Assembly: GCF_900115065.1 (NCBI RefSeq)
Contig: NZ_FOVE01000008.1
Coordinates: 62,001-126,000 of the forward strand
DNA: 64,000 bases
Source: Formivibrio citricus
GTDB lineage: Bacteria; Pseudomonadota; Gammaproteobacteria; Burkholderiales; Chitinibacteraceae
Direction: 5' to 3'
In this document: positions 58,194-64,000 of the stretch, piece after piece
Layout: each line of letters begins with the position of its first letter
Numbering within the stretch: position 1 is the first letter of the stretch
Notes under the pieces: generated by a model
Databases searched by the model: none
The model's input: only the letters and a program-made list of their open reading frames with translations
What the model was told of the DNA's origin: nothing
Position numbers and translations under genes: made by a program

Positions 58194-60053
58194 ATGCCCG
58201 CCTACCGCTCCCAAACTTCCACCCATGGCCGCAACATGGCCGGCGCCCGCTCTTTGTGGCGCGCCACCGGCGTCAAGGAAGAAGATTTCGGCAAGCCCAT
58301 CATTGCCATCGCCAACTCGTTCACCCAGTTCGTGCCGGGGCATGTCCACCTGCACAACATCGGCCAACTGGTTGCACGCGAAATCGAAAAAGCGGGCGGC
58401 ATCGCCAAGGAATTCAACACCATCGCCATCGACGACGGCATCGCGATGGGCCACGGCGGCATGCTCTACAGCCTGCCCAGCCGCGACCTGATTGCCGACT
58501 CGGTCGAATACATGGTCAACGCCCACTGCGCCGATGCGCTCGTGTGCATCTCCAACTGCGACAAGATCACCCCCGGCATGATGATGGCCGCGATGCGCCT
58601 CAACATCCCGGTGATCTTCGTTTCCGGCGGCCCGATGGAAGCCGGCAAGGTCGACTGGCGCGGCGAAGTCCGCAAGATCGACCTGATCGACGCCATGATC
58701 GAAGCCGCCAACCCGACCGTGACCGACGCCGAAGTCGCCGCCATGGAACGCTCTGCCTGCCCGACCTGCGGCTCGTGTTCCGGCATGTTCACCGCCAACT
58801 CGATGAACTGTCTGGCCGAAGCACTGGGACTGGCGCTGCCGGGCAACGGCACCGTGGTCGCCACGCACGCCGACCGCAAGCAACTCTTCGTGCGCGCCGC
58901 ACAACAGATCGTCGAGATGTCCAAGCGCTACTACGAAGGCGACGACGCCTCCGTCCTGCCGCGCAGCATCGCCACCCAGGCCGCCTTTGAAAACGCCATG
59001 ACGCTCGACGTCGCCATGGGCGGCTCGACCAACACCGTGCTGCACATCCTGGCGATTGCCCGCGAAGCCGGCGTCGACTTCAAGATGGCCGACATCGACC
59101 ATATCTCGCGCAAGACCCCGTGCCTCTCGAAGGTCGCCCCGGCCACGCAGAAGTACCACATGGAAGACGTGCACCGCGCCGGCGGCATCATGGGCATCCT
59201 GGCCGAACTCGACCGCGCCGGCCTCATCAACCGCAACATCCCCACCGTGCACAGCGCCACGCTCGGCGAAGCGCTCGACCGTTGGGACATCGTGAAGAAC
59301 AACGCCGATTCGATGGCTCACCTCTTCTACCGCGCGGCCCCCGGCGGCGTACCGACCACCATCGCCTTCAGCCAGTCGATGCGCTACCCGGAACTCGATC
59401 TCGACCGCGCCTCCGGCTGCATCCGCAACAAGGAAAACGCCTACTCGCAAGACGGCGGCCTGGCCGTGCTCTACGGCAACATCGCCGAGCGCGGCTGTAT
59501 CGTGAAGACCGCCGGGGTGGATGATTCCATCCTCAAGTTCACCGGCCGCGCCCGCGTGTTCCATAGCCAGGATGATGCCGTGAAAGCCATTCTCGGCGAC
59601 CAGATTGTCGCCGGCGACGTCGTCATCATCACCTACGAAGGCCCCAAGGGCGGCCCCGGCATGCAGGAAATGCTCTACCCGACCAGCTACCTGAAATCCA
59701 AGGGACTGGGCAAAGCGTGCGCCCTGCTCACCGACGGCCGCTTCTCCGGCGGCACGTCCGGTCTGAGTATCGGCCACGCCAGCCCGGAAGCCGCTGAAGG
59801 CGGTGCAATCGGCCTGGTCGAAGAAGGCGACACCATCGAGATCGACATCCCGAACCGCACCATCAACCTGGCGATCAGCGACGAAGCCCTGTACGAGCGC
59901 CGTGCCGCCATGGAAGCCAAGGGCGCAGACGCCTGGAAGCCCGTCGGCCGCGACCGCATCGTCAGCCAGGCCCTGCAAGCCTACGGCCTCATGGCTACCA
60001 GCGCCGACACCGGCGCGGTGCGCGATGTGAGCCAGGTGGTGCGCAAGCGCTAA
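58194..60053 (+). CDS. ilvD: Dihydroxy-acid dehydratase
   Basis: Iron-sulfur dehydratase of valine, leucine and isoleucine synthesis. The protein has 619 residues, long IlvD form. Cluster cysteines are in [10 protein letters not shown] and [18 protein letters not shown]. The C-terminal blocks [19 protein letters not shown] and [12 protein letters not shown] are typical. AAGGAA precedes the ATG. No aromatic-type leader is visible before it. A strong hairpin follows. Confidence 0.97.
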   Translation: MPAYRSQTSTHGRNMAGARSLWRATGVKEEDFGKPIIAIANSFTQFVPGHVHLHNIGQLVAREIEKAGGIAKEFNTIAIDDGIAMGHGGMLYSLPSRDLIADSVEYMVNAHCADALVCISNCDKITPGMMMAAMRLNIPVIFVSGGPMEAGKVDWRGEVRKIDLIDAMIEAANPTVTDAEVAAMERSACPTCGSCSGMFTANSMNCLAEALGLALPGNGTVVATHADRKQLFVRAAQQIVEMSKRYYEGDDASVLPRSIATQAAFENAMTLDVAMGGSTNTVLHILAIAREAGVDFKMADIDHISRKTPCLSKVAPATQKYHMEDVHRAGGIMGILAELDRAGLINRNIPTVHSATLGEALDRWDIVKNNADSMAHLFYRAAPGGVPTTIAFSQSMRYPELDLDRASGCIRNKENAYSQDGGLAVLYGNIAERGCIVKTAGVDDSILKFTGRARVFHSQDDAVKAILGDQIVAGDVVIITYEGPKGGPGMQEMLYPTSYLKSKGLGKACALLTDGRFSGGTSGLSIGHASPEAAEGGAIGLVEEGDTIEIDIPNRTINLAISDEALYERRAAMEAKGADAWKPVGRDRIVSQALQAYGLMATSADTGAVRDVSQVVRKR

Positions 60054-60077
60054 GCTTCGCTGTCATCCCCCGGTAAA

Positions 60078-60113
60078 AACAAGGGCTGTCCACGAAAGTG
60101 GACGGCCCTTGTT
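60078..60113 (+). terminator. Intrinsic terminator of ilvD
   Basis: Stem AACAAGGGCTGTCCAC / GTGGACGGCCCTTGTT with a GAAA tetraloop, then GGTTT. One mismatch in the stem. Confidence 0.8.
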
Positions 60114-60146
60114 GGTTTAGCGCAAGGCGAAACCGGAGCAAAGCGA

Positions 60147-60237
60147 GTAGCCCGGATGCAGAGAAGCGGAATCCGGGGCAATGCCCCTCGCAAATACTGC
60201 TCCCGGATTCCGGCCTACAGCCTCCATGCCGGGCTAC
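60147..60237. repeat. GTAGCCCGGATGCA-type inverted repeat
   Basis: GTAGCCCGGATGCAGAG and GCGGAATCCGGGG pair with CCCGGATTCCGGCC and CTCCATGCCGGGCTAC. This is a dyad repeat of a kind common between proteobacterial genes. Non-coding. Confidence 0.65.
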
Positions 60238-60241
60238 AAGA

Positions 60242-60795
60242 CTCCCACAGACCCTCACCATGGCAGACGACGTTCCTCATCCCCTTGGCCGGCGCCGAGG
60301 AAGCGGAGCGAGACCCAGGCTCGCGACCGACCGAGGGCAGCCCGGAGGGCCGCAAGGCGGGGTCGCCTTCTTTTGGTTTCTTTTCTTGGCGAAACAAGAA
60401 AAGAAACTCGCCCGCCGGGGCGAACTCCCGGTATTCAATCCAGCGCGCCGCAGGCGCATAAAACCTTGATGCCGACCTGCTCGTCACCCCTTCGCGGATT
60501 ACATCCGCTCCCACAGACCCTCGCCATGGCAGACGACGCGCCTCATCCCCTTGGCCGGCGCCGAGGAAGCGGAGCGAGACCCAGGCTCGCGACCGACCGA
60601 GGGCAGCCCGGAGGGCCGCAAGGCGGGGTCGCCTTCTTTTGGTTTCTTTTCTTGGCGAAGCAAGAAAAGAAACTCGCCAGCCGGGGCGAACTCCCGGCAT
60701 TCAATCCAACGCGCCGCAGGCGCATAAAACCTTGATGCCGACCTGCGCGCGGCCCATTTGCGGATTACATCCGCTCCCACTGGCCCTCGCCATGA
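60242..60795. repeat. 266-bp tandem duplication (two full copies plus start of a third)
   Basis: Units run 60242-60507 and 60508-60773, with a third start at 60774 that matches for about 20 bases before diverging. Each unit contains the hairpin TTTCTTTTCTTGGCGAAACA / AGAAAAGAAA and a conserved GGCGCATAAAACCTTGATGC. Long open frames on both strands exist here only because the unit has few stops. No gene family is recognisable. Confidence 0.85.
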
Positions 60796-60938
60796 TTTTG
60801 AATTTGTTGGTGCTTTGTATTGTCTTCGGTAATCCGGATTCGGCGGGTCACGCCTGCGACGAGCTCGGGAAACAGAATCCGAGCAAAGGACATTCCGCCA
60901 GCCCAGTCACTTGAGCTACTGTCCGGCGGATTGCTTTG

Positions 60939-60982
60939 CGAATCCCCATGCCAGAGCGCATCGGTCTGGCAAGGGGAATTCG
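60939..60982. repeat. Long imperfect hairpin before the GGDEF regulator's 3' end
   Basis: CGAATCCCCATGCCAGA pairs with TCTGGCAAGGGGAATTCG, loop of nine bases. It is 36 bases beyond the stop of the minus-strand response regulator and may act as its terminator, though no U-tract follows. The rest of 60796-61017 shows nothing I recognise. Confidence 0.5.
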
Positions 60983-61017
60983 AAACAGGTGGGGCCCACG
61001 CACAAACGGGGGTTTCC

Positions 61018-61941
61018 TCACTCTGCGGCGATAACCCCGTCCCAGTGCACGCGGTTGCGGCCTTTCTGTTTGGCTTTGTAGAGCTGTTCGTCGGCGCGCC
61101 GGAGCAGGCCGGGAGCATGGCTGACGTCGCCGATGGCTGTAACGCCGCCTATGGATACCGAAACATGCGGCCCGATGGCCGATGCAGCATGGGGGATGGC
61201 CATGCTTTCGATGACCTGGCGCGCGGCTTCGGCGACTTCCAGGCCGCCACGCACATCGGTATCGGGCAGGATGAAGACGAATTCCTCGCCGCCGTAGCGT
61301 GCCACCATGTCGGCGGGGCGGCGCAGCGCGCCGGTCAGCACGCGGGCCACTGCCTTGAGCACCTCGTCGCCCTGGGCATGGCCGTAGTGGTCGTTGAACT
61401 GCTTGAAGTAGTCGATATCGAGCATGGCGAGCGAAACCGGCTGGCCGCTGCGCTGGCTGCGGCCGATTTCCTGTTCCAGCGCCGTATCGAAGGCGCGGCG
61501 GTTGGGAATTTCGGTCAGGCCGTCACGGCCGGCCAGCGTTTCGAGCAGCTTGCGCTGACGCACGAAACGCAGCAGGTTCGAGACACGCGCCTTGACGATG
61601 GCGGGGCTGAACGGTTTGCCGATGTAATCGCAGGCGCCCAGGTTCAGACCGTGCTCTTCGTCGCCCATGGTGTTGAGCGCGGTGATGAAGATGACCGGGA
61701 TATCCTTGGTGGCGTCGTTGGCCTTGATCCGGCGCAGCACTTCGTAGCCGTCCATGTCCGGCATGAGCACGTCGAGCAGGATCAGATCGATTTCGGCATC
61801 AATGGCCAGCCGCTCCAGCGCCTGTTCGCCGTTCTTGGCAAGGATGACCTGGTTTTCGTCCTTGAGCACGGCCGACAGGACCGTCCGGTTTACCCGTTCG
61901 TCGTCGACGACGAGAACGCGTTGCTTGTTTTCGCCTCTCAT
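61018..61941 (-). CDS. Response regulator with REC and GGDEF domains (PleD-like diguanylate cyclase)
   Basis: 307 residues. REC domain (about 7-125) with [10 protein letters not shown] and phospho-acceptor Asp57 in [16 protein letters not shown], and the conserved lysine in YIGKPF. The GGDEF domain (about 140-300) has the intact signature [14 protein letters not shown], so it should make cyclic di-GMP when phosphorylated. The start overlaps the stop of the upstream hybrid kinase (ATGA), which strongly suggests they form a phosphorelay pair. Confidence 0.93.
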   Translation of the reverse strand: MRGENKQRVLVVDDERVNRTVLSAVLKDENQVILAKNGEQALERLAIDAEIDLILLDVLMPDMDGYEVLRRIKANDATKDIPVIFITALNTMGDEEHGLNLGACDYIGKPFSPAIVKARVSNLLRFVRQRKLLETLAGRDGLTEIPNRRAFDTALEQEIGRSQRSGQPVSLAMLDIDYFKQFNDHYGHAQGDEVLKAVARVLTGALRRPADMVARYGGEEFVFILPDTDVRGGLEVAEAARQVIESMAIPHAASAIGPHVSVSIGGVTAIGDVSHAPGLLRRADEQLYKAKQKGRNRVHWDGVIAAE

Positions 61942-64000
61942 GCTGCCACCTCTTTGTCCTTCAGGCTTTCCAGCAATTCCTCTGCCAGATCGCGCGCCAT
62001 TTCGAACTCGACATCTTCGATGTGCGCGGCGATTTCTTCAAGTTTTTCACGCCAGGAGGCATTGCGCGTCGCGGCGCAGAGCTCGCAGACGAGATCTTCC
62101 GCCTCGGAATCTGCGGCCTCCAGCAGGCTCAAGAGCCGGGTCAGGCTTGCCCTGATTTCGTCGCAACCCGGCGCCAGGCTGCTTTCCTGGGGCAGACCAG
62201 CGGGTTGCGACAGCGCTGCAAAATAGTGCTGCAGCGGCTGGATCAGCGCATCGAGTTCATGCGCAAAACGCTCCAGACAGCGCTGGGCTCCGGGCGCGCC
62301 TTCGCGCAGCACGGTTTCCAGCGTTTCAGCGACCGGGACAAGGTTCGTTGCCCCCAGCGCCGCTGCCGCGCCCTTGACCGAATGCGCCATGCGCTCGCCA
62401 TCATGCGGGCGCTGTTCGTCCAGTGCGGCACGGATCTTTGTCGCTTCGTCGGCATGTTCGGCGCAGAACTGCTTCAAGAGCTTGAGGTAGAGCGCCGGCG
62501 ATCCACCCACACGCTGCACCCCCAGGCCGGTGTTCAGCCCCCCGATAACGGGCATCGGCATTTCGACGGCAGCAGTCTTGGCCCCATGAATGTTTGCCGC
62601 GGTGCGCGAACCGGGCTTGATCCAACGCACCAGCATTTCGCTCAGGCGGCCGATGTCGATGGGCTTGGTCAGGTGGTCGAACATGCCAGCCGCCAGGCTT
62701 TTTTCACGGTCGCCGGCCATGGCATGTGCGGTCATGGCAATGATCGGGAGCTGCTCGCCGCCGGGCAACTGGCGGATGCGGCGCGTAGCCTCGAAGCCGT
62801 CCATTTCCGGCATCTGGATATCCATCAGCACCAGATCGTAGTTGCCTGAGCTGGCCATTGCGACGCCTTCGCAACCGTTGCCGGCGACCTCGACGTTCAT
62901 GCCGAGCTGTTCGAGGAATTCACAGGCCACCTGCTGGTTAATGTGGTTGTCTTCGACCAGCAGCACGCGCGCGCCGCGGATATCGTCCAGCGAAGGCATG
63001 CCCTGCGCGGACAGGCGCAGGCTGCTATCCGCGCCCTTGCCCAGATAGCCGAAGGTATCCAGAATGGTGTCGTAAAGCAGCGATTCGCCGACCGGCTTGA
63101 CCAGGAATCCGTCCAGGCCGGCGTCTTCGGCCTCCTGCATGACTTCTTCGCGGCCAAAAGCCGTAACCATGAGGATGGCGGGCGCGGATTCCGGCCCCAC
63201 ACTGTTCTTGATGCGCCGCGTGGTTTCGATGCCGTCGATGCCCGGCATTTTCCAGTCCATCAGGATCAGGCCATAGGGCTCGGAGCCCTTCTTTTGCACC
63301 TCCTCCACCATGCGCAGCGCCGCTTCGCCGGAATCGGCGGTATCCACGCGGAACGCCTTGCGCAGGAGCATGTGGCGCAGGATCTCGCGAGAGGTGGCAT
63401 TGTCGTCCACCACCAGTACGCGCGTATCGGCCAGCCCGGAAGGAATCACCAGTAGCCCGCAAGCCTCGCCGGCAACCACGCCAAATTCCACATCGAAAGT
63501 GAAGGTCGTTCCCTTGCCCTCTTCGCTCTCGACCCGCAGGCTGCCGTGCATCAATTCGACCAGCTGGCGCGAAATCGCCAGCCCCAGTCCGGTTCCGCCG
63601 AAGCGGCGGGTGATCGAGCCATCGGCCTGGTGGAACGACTGGAACAGGCTGGCCATCTGCTCGGGCGACATGCCGATGCCGGTATCGCGGACGGCGAATT
63701 GCAGGCGGATCGTCGGCCCTTCTGCGGCGATGCAGCGGATATCGACGAGCACGTCGCCCGCCGGCGTGAACTTGATCGCGTTGCCGACCAAGTTGATTAG
63801 CACCTGGCCCAGCCGCAGCGGGTCGCCGATCAGGCGCTCGGGCACGCCCTCCTGGCGCGCCAGCAGGATTTCCAGCCCCTTTTCCTCCGCTGCACCGACC
63901 GTGACATTGGAAAGGTTGTCCAGCACGTCCTGCAGGTTGAACGGGATCGACTCCAGCGTCATGCGCCCGGCTTCGATCTTGGAGAAATCGAGTATGTCGT
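61938..64000 (-). CDS. Hybrid sensor histidine kinase, N-terminus outside window
   Basis: About 687 residues are visible; the reading frame continues past the right edge (the first codons read [13 protein letters not shown], the end of a HisKA domain). Next come HATPase with [21 protein letters not shown] and GTGLGLAIS; a first REC ([23 protein letters not shown]); a second REC ([23 protein letters not shown]); and a C-terminal Hpt domain with [12 protein letters not shown] carrying the phospho-histidine. The layout is BarA/EvgS-like. It is coupled to the REC-GGDEF gene, the likely output. Input domain unknown. Confidence 0.93.
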   Translation of the reverse strand, partial: DILDFSKIEAGRMTLESIPFNLQDVLDNLSNVTVGAAEEKGLEILLARQEGVPERLIGDPLRLGQVLINLVGNAIKFTPAGDVLVDIRCIAAEGPTIRLQFAVRDTGIGMSPEQMASLFQSFHQADGSITRRFGGTGLGLAISRQLVELMHGSLRVESEEGKGTTFTFDVEFGVVAGEACGLLVIPSGLADTRVLVVDDNATSREILRHMLLRKAFRVDTADSGEAALRMVEEVQKKGSEPYGLILMDWKMPGIDGIETTRRIKNSVGPESAPAILMVTAFGREEVMQEAEDAGLDGFLVKPVGESLLYDTILDTFGYLGKGADSSLRLSAQGMPSLDDIRGARVLLVEDNHINQQVACEFLEQLGMNVEVAGNGCEGVAMASSGNYDLVLMDIQMPEMDGFEATRRIRQLPGGEQLPIIAMTAHAMAGDREKSLAAGMFDHLTKPIDIGRLSEMLVRWIKPGSRTAANIHGAKTAAVEMPMPVIGGLNTGLGVQRVGGSPALYLKLLKQFCAEHADEATKIRAALDEQRPHDGERMAHSVKGAAAALGATNLVPVAETLETVLREGAPGAQRCLERFAHELDALIQPLQHYFAALSQPAGLPQESSLAPGCDEIRASLTRLLSLLEAADSEAEDLVCELCAATRNASWREKLEEIAAHIEDVEFEMARDLAEELLESLKDKEVAA

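Noticed and set aside
60098-60780. Frames of up to 184 codons, repeated at 266-base spacing
   Set aside because: They follow from the tandem duplication of a stop-poor GC-rich unit. The sequence is Arg/Pro/Gly-rich in every frame and matches no family.
60242-60795. Possible CRISPR array
   Set aside because: Units are 266 bp with no short repeat/unique spacer pattern, and there are no cas genes.

Overview
The window is ordinary chromosome from a GC-rich betaproteobacterium. The dusB-fis-purH-purD order, cysB-mutL-miaA, divergent metE/metR, a GTG-started cysB and the overall protein flavour all fit. A Rhodocyclales-like organism is my best guess, but the rank below class is inference. I saw no rRNA, tRNA, CRISPR array, phage or plasmid genes. 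Coding density is high, and most of the novelty lies in intergenic repeats and one catabolic/chemotaxis block.

Layout. 0-2.1 kb: 3' end of lpxH, an XRE-type regulator with a palindrome in its promoter, and a YebB-like papain-fold hydrolase. 2.1-2.6 kb: a 314-bp IS4-type MITE inside a REP-like palindrome. 2.6-9.8 kb: metE/metR, then cysB-mutL-miaA on the minus strand. 9.8-13 kb: a TauE/SafE exporter and thiC with its TPP riboswitch. 13.1-17.4 kb: dusB, fis, purH, purD. 17.5-25.4 kb: a NifX-like metal-tail protein, trpB2, recQ, a small GGDEF protein, waaC-waaA and an EamA transporter. 25.6-30.1 kb: a chemoreceptor, then aroG behind a Phe/Tyr/Trp-rich leader peptide and attenuator hairpin, and convergent hisC. 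30.3-38.1 kb: kup, pabB-pabC, rpiA, ppx-corA. 38.2-40.7 kb: argO/argP flanked by two more copies of the IS4-type MITE, one carrying a second MITE.

40.7-57 kb looks like one functional neighbourhood for aspartate, asparagine and C4-dicarboxylates. It holds two related LysR regulators, a double-length Asp/Glu racemase, a DctA-like symporter with aspartase, periplasmic asparaginase with class I fumarase, a solitary solute-binding protein, a sensor-only Cache protein fused by overlap to a full chemoreceptor, and NAD-malic enzyme. Together they could take Asn and D/L-Asp to fumarate, malate and pyruvate, and steer the cell toward the substrates. The grouping is inference from gene families and position.

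57-64 kb: lgt, ilvD, almost 1 kb of non-coding repeats including a 266-bp tandem duplication, a REC-GGDEF response regulator, and the C-terminal part of a hybrid histidine kinase that runs off the right edge.

The best leads are the aromatic attenuator, the nested MITEs (each confirmed by an empty site elsewhere in the window), the racemase fusion with one catalytically broken half, and the sensor-only Cache/MCP pair.
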